Below, one piece after another: positions 52,851 to 60,576 of a stretch of DNA of 64,000 nucleotides. The stretch lies in the IMG/VR virus record IMGVR_UViG_3300008267_000006, positions 47,488 through 111,487 of that record; one strand, written 5' to 3'. The position numbers and the translations under genes are program-made. Below the pieces are notes generated by a model. That model searched no databases. It saw only the letters and a program-made list of their open reading frames with translations, and was not told the origin of the DNA. Every line of letters starts with the position of its first letter. Position 1 is the stretch's first letter. The DNA comes from a virus.

Positions 52851-53954
52851 TTACTTTGTTTCTGTCACTCTAACAGTTAACAACTTATTATCGCTTGATG
52901 GTTTTATAAAATATCCAAACATAGCTAAAGTTGCTTCAGAGTCAGTTATCGTTAAACTATCTTGAGAATAAACTATATAAGAAAATTCTTCAGGAGCTAT
53001 ATTTTCTTTATCTTCGCTAGCATCGCTTAAATTAAAGCCATTTATTAGCAAATATGGATCTTTATATGATAAACTATTGCTTATAAAAGTACTTGAAGAA
53101 ACTCTTGTATAGATATTATATTCTCTTGATATATAATCAACAGACGAACTAATATTAAAAATAACAGGCGTCGTTTTTCCAGACGAGCTAGAGAGAGAAA
53201 TAAAAAAAGAACCAGAATCTTTTGTATTATATTGATTTATTTTTTCAGAAAAATAGTCTGGTGTTAGATATAAAGTAAAAACAGAGCTAGTTCCGCATGT
53301 TATTAAGGAGTAGTTTTTTCCATATCCAATTTTTGGTTTAATTGCTGCGGGATCATCGCTGCATGTATGATATGAGTGAAAATCTATTAAATCTTTGTAT
53401 TTATAATCAAATAAAGTATAAATAGAAGAATTTTTTTCATATTTATATTCTATATTTAAATCTTTTAGATCTTTTGAATCATCAAATTTTATAGTAATTT
53501 TTGGATTTTCATCATTAGCAACAGAAATATATAAATCTTGTTCAGAATCATTAAAAATAGTTAGATGTTTTTTTGATGGATCATAATTACTAATTCTGAA
53601 AGATCCAAGAGAACTATTATCCCAATCTATATTTTTATATTTTGCATTTGCAAAATCTTTATTTGATATTCTTCTTTTAAAAACTTCTTTAGGTGTATTG
53701 TCTGCTGGGGCTAAAACTATATCTGGAACATCTCCAACTCCAGTGCCTGTTCCACCAGTTGGATCTTTTGCAATCCATGTTTTTAATGTATTATCCCAAG
53801 TCAATACTTGACCTTCAGAACCAGTAATGCATCTTACTGCATCTGTTCCGTTCCCTAAAACTACACCGCCATTTTCTAGAGATGTTTGTCCGGTCCCGCC
53901 ATAATATACCTTAAAAACTGAAGTACTTCTAAGGTTCGGTAAACATATTGACAT
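52851..53954 (-). CDS. Fibre-locus protein with GGTG N-terminus and unique C-terminal domain
   Basis: 367 residues. The first 70 residues are the GGTG module (KVYYGGTGQTSLENGGVVLG, GSEGQVLTWDNTLKTWIAK). The remaining ~290 residues are not shared with the other fibre genes: a beta-rich domain with many Asp/Lys/Ser and no repeats (FRISNYDPSKKHLTIFND). A late-type promoter box lies 87 nt upstream, after a terminator. It may be an adaptor or tip protein; function unknown. Confidence 0.6.
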   Translation of the reverse strand: MSICLPNLRSTSVFKVYYGGTGQTSLENGGVVLGNGTDAVRCITGSEGQVLTWDNTLKTWIAKDPTGGTGTGVGDVPDIVLAPADNTPKEVFKRRISNKDFANAKYKNIDWDNSSLGSFRISNYDPSKKHLTIFNDSEQDLYISVANDENPKITIKFDDSKDLKDLNIEYKYEKNSSIYTLFDYKYKDLIDFHSYHTCSDDPAAIKPKIGYGKNYSLITCGTSSVFTLYLTPDYFSEKINQYNTKDSGSFFISLSSSSGKTTPVIFNISSSVDYISREYNIYTRVSSSTFISNSLSYKDPYLLINGFNLSDASEDKENIAPEEFSYIVYSQDSLTITDSEATLAMFGYFIKPSSDNKLLTVRVTETK

Positions 53955-54041
53955 TAAGTATTTCTCTTTCTATACCATTTTATGTTTTTTCTTTAAATGT
54001 ACCAATTATAATATATATATGAATACTTTTAAAATTCTACG

Positions 54042-54051
54042 AATAAATAGT
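54042..54051 (-). promoter_or_regulatory. Putative late promoter box upstream of the 53954 gene
   Basis: ACTATTTATT on the minus strand, 87 nt before the ATG at 53954 and just downstream of the 54061-54100 terminator. Confidence 0.5.
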
Positions 54052-54060
54052 CATATAATA

Positions 54061-54100
54061 AGAAAAAGCGACAAGGCATTTCTGCCTTGCCGCTTTTTTT
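54061..54100 (-). terminator. Rho-independent terminator after the 54122-56110 gene
   Basis: Minus strand: stem AAAAAGCGGCAAGGCA against TGCCTTGTCGCTTTTT with one mismatch and a GAAA loop, followed by CTTATT. It lies 22 nt after the stop. The GGCA-GAAA-TGCC core is the same as in the capsid terminator. The plus strand also has a T-run, so it may act in both directions. Confidence 0.85.
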
Positions 54101-54121
54101 GGCTTTAATTAAACTAAATTA

Positions 54122-56110
54122 TTAGTTAACTAGTGAACCGCTTTCTTTAACAGCAATTATACGTACTTTATCAGCGTTGCTCATTGCTGGAGCACTTATT
54201 TCAAATGCTACAACACCAGCAACAGCTTTAACTTGTACTGAAACTAGATCATTGGTCCATGGACCAGTGCTTCCAGCTTGTACTAGTACGTCAACAGTTA
54301 CTTGGTGAATTGCTGAATCAGCAAAGCTTGAAGTAAATGAAGCCATACCATTGTTATCAAAGCTACCTGATGCTAGGTAACGTAGAGCAGCATATGAGCT
54401 ATTGATGTCGCTTGCTTGTTGACCAGCTTTTGCATCTAGGGCACGAATAGCGTCATTGACGTTATATTTGCCAGAAACAATTGGAGTTCCGATATTAAGG
54501 AAGGTTGAACCGCTTAGATTTAAAGCAGCATCCATTCCAACGTCGGCGTGGAAGCCAGCGTCATCTTGGAAATCAGCAACACCGTCAACATTTAGAGTTG
54601 AATCGAAATCAACACCTTGTGCTACGTGCATTGCACCAGCAACATCAACACCTGCTGAAGCGGTAATAGCAGCTCCGAAAGTTGCAATACCGTCTACTGC
54701 TAAGGTGCTGTTCATATCAACTGCACCATCGAAGTTTGCAGCTTGATCAACATCTATTTGACCAGCGATATGAGCATTACCAGTTAGATCTAGACCAGCT
54801 GAAGCTGTTATTGCGCTTGCAAATGAAGCGACACCAGCGATTTGTAGTTGTGCTGAACCACTGATATTGCCTACTGCCTTAACATAACCAGCAGCATCAA
54901 TTGAGCTTTGGAAGTTTGCTGCACCTTGAACGTCTAATTGACCGTTTAGATCTGCATTTCCAGCAACTTTTAATTCAGCTGAACCGCTGATGTCACCAAT
55001 AGCTTTGACATAACCAGCTGCATCAATTGAGCTTTGGAAATTAGCAGCACCTTGAACATCTAATTGTCCATTTAGATCTGCATTTCCAGCGATCTTTAGT
55101 TCGCCTGAGCCACTGATTTCGCCTACTGCTTTAACATAACCAGCTACATCTAGGTCATCAGCTAATGCTAAGTCACCTTTGATGGATACTGCGCTTGAAG
55201 AAACGGCAACAAATGCTGTACCAGCACCTTTTGACATAACAAATGCATCGCCAGCACCATTTTCAGCAAGTACTTTTTCGTTATCTAAACGATATTCTTT
55301 GCCACTTGCTAGATCCATATGTTCGCTTGAGGTCCAAGCAGCAGTAGCTTTTAGCCATTTTAGTTCTTTATCGGTTGCACCCATAACAGTGATACCGGCA
55401 CCATCTGCGGTATCATTGCTTGGCATTGAAGAACTAGCGATTAGAACATTCTTATCTTCTACTCTTAGTTCTTCGGTGTTTAAAAAGGTTCTCTTGCCTT
55501 CTACGAATAGATCGCCGTAGACGGTTAGATCACCAGCGATAGAAGCAGATGCTTGCATGGTAACATTACCAGCAACATCTAGAGTGCTATCGAAGTCTAC
55601 AGCACCATCAACATCTAGAGTTGAATCTAGTTGTGCACCACCTTTTAGATGGGTAAGACCACCGATATTTAGGTTGTCTGAACCGCTGATTTCGCCTACA
55701 GCTTTTACATAACCACCAAAGTCAGCATCGCTAACAACTTGTAGTTTTGCATCTAATTTTGCATCACCAACAACTTCTGCTTTGCCAGCAACACGTAAAC
55801 CAGCTGAAGCAGAAACATCTGAAACAAATGTTGCAACTCCGTCTACATTTAGTGTGCTGTTTAGATCAGCAGCTTGATCTACTGATAATTGACCATTGAT
55901 TGTAGCATTTCCAGCTACGCCTAATGTTGAACCTAGTGTTGCAGCACCGGCGTTCTTGAAAGCACCTGAACCGCTAATTTCACCACCGCCCATTACTTTA
56001 AGATCAGCTCCATCAGTAATAGATACGGCTTTCTTTAGTTGGACCGCCTCTGAGAATTGAGCTTCTCTAGAAGCACTTAATTGCGTTAAAATCTTTAATG
56101 GGTTAGCCAT
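54122..56110 (-). CDS. Long repeat fibre protein with C-terminal module A
   Basis: 662 residues. Residues 1-530 are a beta-repeat shaft of imperfect units such as GYVKAVGEISGSGELKIAG and ADLNGQLDVQGAANFQSSID; two adjacent 42-residue copies (126 bp each, at 54883-55134) are nearly identical. A central segment (about 195-310, including FVEGKRTFLNTEELRVEDKN) breaks the repeat. The C-terminal ~130 residues are module A: NSSYAALRYLASGSFDNNG, VTVDVLVQAGSTGPWTNDLV, KVRIIAVKE. Higher GC codons and near-perfect repeats suggest strong expression. The leader has a GCCC/GGGC hairpin abutting the AAGGAGAA ribosome site. It is likely a major fibre. Confidence 0.75.
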   Translation of the reverse strand: MANPLKILTQLSASREAQFSEAVQLKKAVSITDGADLKVMGGGEISGSGAFKNAGAATLGSTLGVAGNATINGQLSVDQAADLNSTLNVDGVATFVSDVSASAGLRVAGKAEVVGDAKLDAKLQVVSDADFGGYVKAVGEISGSDNLNIGGLTHLKGGAQLDSTLDVDGAVDFDSTLDVAGNVTMQASASIAGDLTVYGDLFVEGKRTFLNTEELRVEDKNVLIASSSMPSNDTADGAGITVMGATDKELKWLKATAAWTSSEHMDLASGKEYRLDNEKVLAENGAGDAFVMSKGAGTAFVAVSSSAVSIKGDLALADDLDVAGYVKAVGEISGSGELKIAGNADLNGQLDVQGAANFQSSIDAAGYVKAIGDISGSAELKVAGNADLNGQLDVQGAANFQSSIDAAGYVKAVGNISGSAQLQIAGVASFASAITASAGLDLTGNAHIAGQIDVDQAANFDGAVDMNSTLAVDGIATFGAAITASAGVDVAGAMHVAQGVDFDSTLNVDGVADFQDDAGFHADVGMDAALNLSGSTFLNIGTPIVSGKYNVNDAIRALDAKAGQQASDINSSYAALRYLASGSFDNNGMASFTSSFADSAIHQVTVDVLVQAGSTGPWTNDLVSVQVKAVAGVVAFEISAPAMSNADKVRIIAVKESGSLVN
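54883..55134. repeat. Two near-identical 126-bp direct repeats
   Basis: Adjacent copies at 54883-55008 and 55009-55134, differing at few positions, each encoding a 42-residue shaft unit. A diverged third copy is adjacent. In-frame unequal recombination could change shaft length. Confidence 0.85.
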
Positions 56111-56147
56111 TAAATAATTCTCCTTGCCCCACGGGCTGTTATAATTC

Positions 56148-56182
56148 TATAAAAAATATGATTTTGCCGCAAAACAAAATCA
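56148..56182 (-). terminator. Rho-independent terminator after the 56227-57282 gene
   Basis: Minus strand: 8-bp stem TGATTTTG / CAAAATCA with an 8-nt loop, followed by TATTTTTTATAG. It lies 44 nt after the stop of the gp15-like candidate and before the leader of the 56110 gene. The stem is AT-rich, so it is weaker than the others. Confidence 0.65.
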
Positions 56183-56226
56183 CGCTTTAAATAATTAGTT
56201 TTTTTATTATAAAAAAGCAAATATTT

Positions 56227-57282
56227 TTAGCCAAGGATCATAACGGAGTATTGCCCCTCTTCTATAACCTCACCCATATCGATATCAATATGTTCAGCAT
56301 CACCATAATCAATAGCTACTTCTACCTGATCATAATTACCAAAATTTTCTCTAACTATAACCATGATATCTCTTGAGTTAAAAGAATGTTGCACACTGTA
56401 TTGACTATTAATGCCGTCGCCTATTAAATATACTTCTTTACGTAAAATACTACTTTTTACAAAAGTACCTTGATTTGATTGTTTTTTAACTGGTAGATTT
56501 TTCTTTTCTGCTACAAGAAATACGTTTTCTCTTGGAAATTTTACTTCTACAGCATTTTCTACTTCTTCTATTTGCTTTTTCTCTTGATTTAAACCTTCAC
56601 CTATTAAATAACCAAGAACTTTTACAGTTATTGTAGATTTATATTTTCGCTCTTCTTCATTTAGGCCAGCAATGCTATCTTGTTGAAAATTTTGGTCCAT
56701 AAAACACTCATATCTATGACCATCTTTTTTTATTAAAAAGTAATTTTGTGCCACTCTTGACATAAAAGGCTGAACAATCTCATTCATCTGGGATTGGTAG
56801 TTTGTCAATATGTTTATTTTATATTCAACTGTTACATATATTGGTATAAGAACAGCTTGGTGTTTATAAACTACTTTTTGTTTTTTTCTATTGTTTACAA
56901 AGTTGATTTGACCAGTGTTTCTAAGCGAATCTGCGTTTTCAAAAGTGGAGGTCTTATCTTGATTTAGTATTTTTGTGATAAAAACTCTATCATTTCGTGG
57001 TGATAGGTTTGCTTGCCAAATTCCCTTTTTTTGTGGGTCTTTATTTGTGCTAACTCTATCTATAGAAATAATTGGAGGTATTAGAGATCCATTTTTATCT
57101 CTAATTTCTTTGTTATTTTTTATCTGATATGATCTTTCAGCAGAAGCCCATATAACTGGTACTTTTTGTATACCATTAATTGTATTGCATTCTAAATTTA
57201 AGCCCTCAACATAATCAAGAAATGCTCCATCAATTGTTTCTATGGAGCTAGGAGCGATATTTATAGAGGGATTATTATCCAT
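56227..57282 (-). CDS. Tail completion/sheath-stabiliser-like protein (gp15-type candidate)
   Basis: 351 residues. The segment KVPVIWASAERSYQIKNNKE (40-59), followed by IPPIISIDR, resembles the VPITYASKE...LPRI pattern of T4 gp15-type tail terminator proteins. The middle has a conserved-looking YKHQAVLIPIYVTVEYKINI and QMNEIVQPFMSRVAQNYFL (about 135-185), then an HRYECFMDQNF region and a C-terminal beta domain. In that family the protein caps the sheath and tube at the head-proximal end. It is transcribed with the 57-60 kb structural genes. The match is by eye and could be wrong; another baseplate or tail structural protein is the alternative. Confidence 0.45.
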   Translation of the reverse strand: MDNNPSINIAPSSIETIDGAFLDYVEGLNLECNTINGIQKVPVIWASAERSYQIKNNKEIRDKNGSLIPPIISIDRVSTNKDPQKKGIWQANLSPRNDRVFITKILNQDKTSTFENADSLRNTGQINFVNNRKKQKVVYKHQAVLIPIYVTVEYKINILTNYQSQMNEIVQPFMSRVAQNYFLIKKDGHRYECFMDQNFQQDSIAGLNEEERKYKSTITVKVLGYLIGEGLNQEKKQIEEVENAVEVKFPRENVFLVAEKKNLPVKKQSNQGTFVKSSILRKEVYLIGDGINSQYSVQHSFNSRDIMVIVRENFGNYDQVEVAIDYGDAEHIDIDMGEVIEEGQYSVMILG

Positions 57283-57283
57283 T

Positions 57284-58369
57284 TTATATATCCAACTTAA
57301 GTTTAAAAGTAAAGCTTCTATTTTCTGTTTTTCTTACTGGTTTTGCTAATTTAGCTATTGCTATAAGGTTTTTTTGATCATCATATATACCAATTTTAGA
57401 TATATATGTTTGTTTTTCTAAACTACCGCTATAGTTTTCATATGGATATTTTGTTATATTTTTAATTTTTACTACATCTGATTCAAAATATCTATCTGAA
57501 GAGGTCAATGGTGAAAGTGATATACGATCTGAATAATCAATATACGTTGGATTATTAGAATGATTTAGCTCTCCTTTGTCGGCATGGGCTAAAATCATTA
57601 AATTTTGTATATAATTTACGCCATTATAGCTTAAATCATAGCTTCCACTGTTAACGAGCAAACTTGAACCATTTCCAGATACTCCAGCAGACCAGTTTTT
57701 CCATGTAGCGGAAACACTTGGGATGTTTAGATCCCAAGATCCAGTTAAAACTATGACTCCATAGTTATATAGAACAACGCCAGCTACATTCCCAGCCGCC
57801 GATCCAGTTGTTTCTATTAATTCTCCATTTAATTTATTGTCCTCTAGTTTTGCAATAAGAGAGCCACTATAGTTAAATGATAGTTCAACTGATCCTTTTT
57901 CTATTTTTGAACCAAAAAGAACGGATGGGATGCTGACAATTGTTAATTCTTGATTCTCTTTGTTGCCATAACTTGAACTATATGAAAAATGCGGACTTAA
58001 TATTTGATTATATTCAAGAGCATTTCTTAAAGCATAAATTCTTTTTCTATTTGAAGTTATAAAAGAGGAATATGGCAAATATTCCACAGCTATTGATGCT
58101 GTTTGAGAGTAATTAAGTGTTACAGCATCCCCAAATTCAACAACATTTCTTTGTAAATTTGTTGTTGTCCTAAAGAATTCATCTCCGCTTTTTATTTTAT
58201 AAGCATAATAGCTGGAAGTGTCCGGAATATTTAAATAATTTAATCTTGCTTGTGGTTCATATGAATTATTTAAATAAATATTTTTCCCATATATTTTATA
58301 TTCAAAATTAGGGGTTGTTTTTATAGTATTTTTAAAAATATCATTTTTTTCAAATTTTTTCAAAGACAT
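57284..58369 (-). CDS. Virion structural protein, paralog of the 58372 gene
   Basis: 361 residues, Ser/Tyr/Asn-rich and beta-dominant. The C-terminal segment LNHSNNPTYIDYSDRISLSP, YISKIGIYDDQKNLIAIAKL and AKPVRKTENRSFTFKLKLDI aligns residue for residue with EFNYSSNPTYLTGSRIRV, YITTVGLYSPDNELLAVAKL and SEPIKKDPTQEMILRVRLDY in the next gene upstream, so the two are diverged duplicates. I recall this SNPTY protein type from tail or baseplate clusters of marine T4-like phages, with no assigned function. The stop and next start are adjacent to each other in both pairs. Confidence 0.65.
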   Translation of the reverse strand: MSLKKFEKNDIFKNTIKTTPNFEYKIYGKNIYLNNSYEPQARLNYLNIPDTSSYYAYKIKSGDEFFRTTTNLQRNVVEFGDAVTLNYSQTASIAVEYLPYSSFITSNRKRIYALRNALEYNQILSPHFSYSSSYGNKENQELTIVSIPSVLFGSKIEKGSVELSFNYSGSLIAKLEDNKLNGELIETTGSAAGNVAGVVLYNYGVIVLTGSWDLNIPSVSATWKNWSAGVSGNGSSLLVNSGSYDLSYNGVNYIQNLMILAHADKGELNHSNNPTYIDYSDRISLSPLTSSDRYFESDVVKIKNITKYPYENYSGSLEKQTYISKIGIYDDQKNLIAIAKLAKPVRKTENRSFTFKLKLDI

Positions 58370-58371
58370 TT

Positions 58372-59508
58372 TTAATAATCTAATCTAACTCTTAATATCA
58401 TTTCCTGGGTTGGATCTTTTTTGATTGGTTCTGATAATTTAGCAACTGCTAATAGTTCATTATCTGGTGAATATAGACCAACTGTAGTTATGTATGAACA
58501 AGGAGCATCTGCAACATTATTTTTGACTCTTATTCTGCTACCAGTCAAATAAGTTGGATTAGAACTATAATTAAACTCATTGTGACCAACGCGGCAGAAA
58601 TATATAGTTGAATTAAGTTCTGTTGTATTGTTTAGAGTTAGATTCTGAATTCTGTTACGGAACGCAGAAGCTGCATCATCAATACTACCAGTTTCAAATA
58701 GTTTTTGAACATTAGTATATACTGAACCTGTTCCTCTCATATCAACAGCATAATTTGCTGCTAATTTACCTTGTACGTTTCCTGATATAGATGACGTAAC
58801 AGCGTTTGAGCTAGTCATGGCAAAGATTGCTGTTGAGATAGCTGCAACACCAGCTTGATAGAAAATTAAGCCCACAGCCCTATCTGCTGGAGTTCCAGTT
58901 CCACCATTGTTTGATGCGCTGGTAAAGGAGCTAGCATATAGAACTCCATATTCGCCAGTTGGAGAATTAATTTTATAATTGGAACTACCGTTTGAATCAT
59001 TTATTAGACAGGTTGCATTAAATGGAGCAGCACTTGAAGAATTTATACCAAGAGTTAATTTAAAACTACCCTTTTTAATTTCATCTTTTGCGAGTAATCT
59101 ATTGAAATTAAGGAAGAATACTGAATTAAACTTATCATTTACTCCTCCTGTGGCTTGATCCCCGTCTTTGTCAAAGGCCATAATTGATCCAGTTGTATCA
59201 AAACCAACAAGAATTTGAGCCATTTGATTATATATATTTACTTTTTTAGATGCAAAAGAGTTAGAAGAGTTATAGCCAGGACTTCCGCTAACTACTCCAA
59301 TTGTCATATCCATTAATTGATTTGCCGATGAGCTTAAATATGGATAATCATAAACACTTTGAAACATTCCGTGTGCATATGATTTTACACTACTTGTTCC
59401 ATAAGTAGAACTAGAAAGAACAGAGCCAGTTAATGGTATGTTTTCGTAAAGAAGTGTCTTAGTTGTAACAACGTCGTCATCTAAAAAAGTCTTATAGGTA
59501 GTAGCCAT
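58372..59508 (-). CDS. Virion structural protein, paralog of the 57284 gene
   Basis: 378 residues. The N-terminus contains TSSVKSYAHGMFQSVYDYPY and a long Ser/Ala/Gly-rich beta region; the C-terminus has the SNPTY and GLYSPDNELLAVAKL motifs shared with the downstream gene. The pairwise similarity is concentrated in the last ~110 residues. It lies 17 nt after the 333-residue conserved gene, in the same unit. It is likely to form part of the baseplate or tail fibre attachment, inferred from neighbours. Confidence 0.65.
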   Translation of the reverse strand: MATTYKTFLDDDVVTTKTLLYENIPLTGSVLSSSTYGTSSVKSYAHGMFQSVYDYPYLSSSANQLMDMTIGVVSGSPGYNSSNSFASKKVNIYNQMAQILVGFDTTGSIMAFDKDGDQATGGVNDKFNSVFFLNFNRLLAKDEIKKGSFKLTLGINSSSAAPFNATCLINDSNGSSNYKINSPTGEYGVLYASSFTSASNNGGTGTPADRAVGLIFYQAGVAAISTAIFAMTSSNAVTSSISGNVQGKLAANYAVDMRGTGSVYTNVQKLFETGSIDDAASAFRNRIQNLTLNNTTELNSTIYFCRVGHNEFNYSSNPTYLTGSRIRVKNNVADAPCSYITTVGLYSPDNELLAVAKLSEPIKKDPTQEMILRVRLDY

Positions 59509-59525
59509 TATATATAACCTCTATT

Positions 59526-60527
59526 TTAAGCAATGTGTTTGAAGATTACTACTGGGACTTCTAATGAATAACCAGTAGTTAAGCCAGTAATTCTTACTGT
59601 TGTGTTTATTGTTCTTAAGTTTGTAAATGGTGAACCATTATATAAATAATTTTGTGATACGTTATTTCCTATTTGTTGAAATAAATAATCGCTTAAAATT
59701 ATATCGTCTTTAGAAGTCAAAGAAAACTCTAAAGAAGTACCTCTGGCTCCCTTAATTATATCTGTATTAGAGTTAACGCTGGTTGAATTATCTGGATCTA
59801 GGTTTTTTACAAATGAATTACTACCATCTAAAGAAAAGAAATAAGCAGCAATATTGTCATCGTCTACATATGAATATTGAGCGTCAGTAACTGTTGAATT
59901 ATCACTTTGTATAATTCTAACTAATCTATTATCTACTTCAACAAGATATTGAGTTTCTTTTAGTTCTGGATCTATTGGTTTGGTTGCTGGAACATTTGTA
60001 TTATCTATGCCTTGATCAACTCTAATCCAAGTATTAGGATAAAGCGACCAACTTCCATTAATCATACCAACTCCTGATACTGGAGTTCCATCTACAGTCT
60101 TTATATTTCCAGCCTGTGCAACTGGGTCTGTAAAAAAAGTATATGCAGTTTTAGCATCTGCTGTTAATAAAAATCCATTTGTAACAACTGATTTATTTGA
60201 AAGGGTATTATTTTTTGCCTGTAGGTTGTTTAATTTTAAAATAGGTAGATACATATGAGTGTTGCTGGCAATAGTCATAAGTCTACTGTTAAGAGAGGAG
60301 ATGTTATTTGTAAACGCTTCAAATACTGGTGTTGTTAATATATCTAGATCAAAATAAGCACTGCCTCTAGAATCATCTCTATTGTAGAGAGCATAATTTA
60401 TTTCGTCATCTCCAAGAGCATATTTACTGATTCTAAAAGATCCATCGCCTTTCGCTAAACGCATTCTGCCGGTATCAGTTAAAACTGCATCTAATATTAT
60501 ATCTCCGCTATTATCTAAAAACGCCAT
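59526..60527 (-). CDS. Conserved structural protein of marine myoviruses
   Basis: 333 residues. The opening MAFLDNSGDIILDAVLTDTG, followed by GDDEINYALYNRDDSRGSAY (38-57), is a strongly conserved signature that I recall from structural clusters of marine T4-like phages. The rest is mixed, with a large insert between residues 110 and 260 and a C-terminal beta strand (SLEVPVVIFKHIA). It heads a unit: a late-type box lies 26 nt upstream and an AGGAGA site precedes the ATG. A virion role is well supported by context; the precise position in the particle is unknown. Confidence 0.7.
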   Translation of the reverse strand: MAFLDNSGDIILDAVLTDTGRMRLAKGDGSFRISKYALGDDEINYALYNRDDSRGSAYFDLDILTTPVFEAFTNNISSLNSRLMTIASNTHMYLPILKLNNLQAKNNTLSNKSVVTNGFLLTADAKTAYTFFTDPVAQAGNIKTVDGTPVSGVGMINGSWSLYPNTWIRVDQGIDNTNVPATKPIDPELKETQYLVEVDNRLVRIIQSDNSTVTDAQYSYVDDDNIAAYFFSLDGSNSFVKNLDPDNSTSVNSNTDIIKGARGTSLEFSLTSKDDIILSDYLFQQIGNNVSQNYLYNGSPFTNLRTINTTVRITGLTTGYSLEVPVVIFKHIA

Positions 60528-60553
60528 TTATAATCTCCTATTTCTATATCTTC

Positions 60554-60563
60554 CTTAAATAGT
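60554..60563 (-). promoter_or_regulatory. Putative late promoter box upstream of the 60527 gene
   Basis: ACTATTTAAG on the minus strand, 26 nt upstream of the ATG at 60527 and between two structural genes. Confidence 0.5.
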
Positions 60564-60576
60564 ATTAAAAATTAAT

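Noticed and set aside
56191-56199. ACTAATTAT box as promoter of the 56110 fibre gene
   Set aside because: A terminator hairpin (56148-56182) lies between it and the gene, so it would be stopped before the gene.
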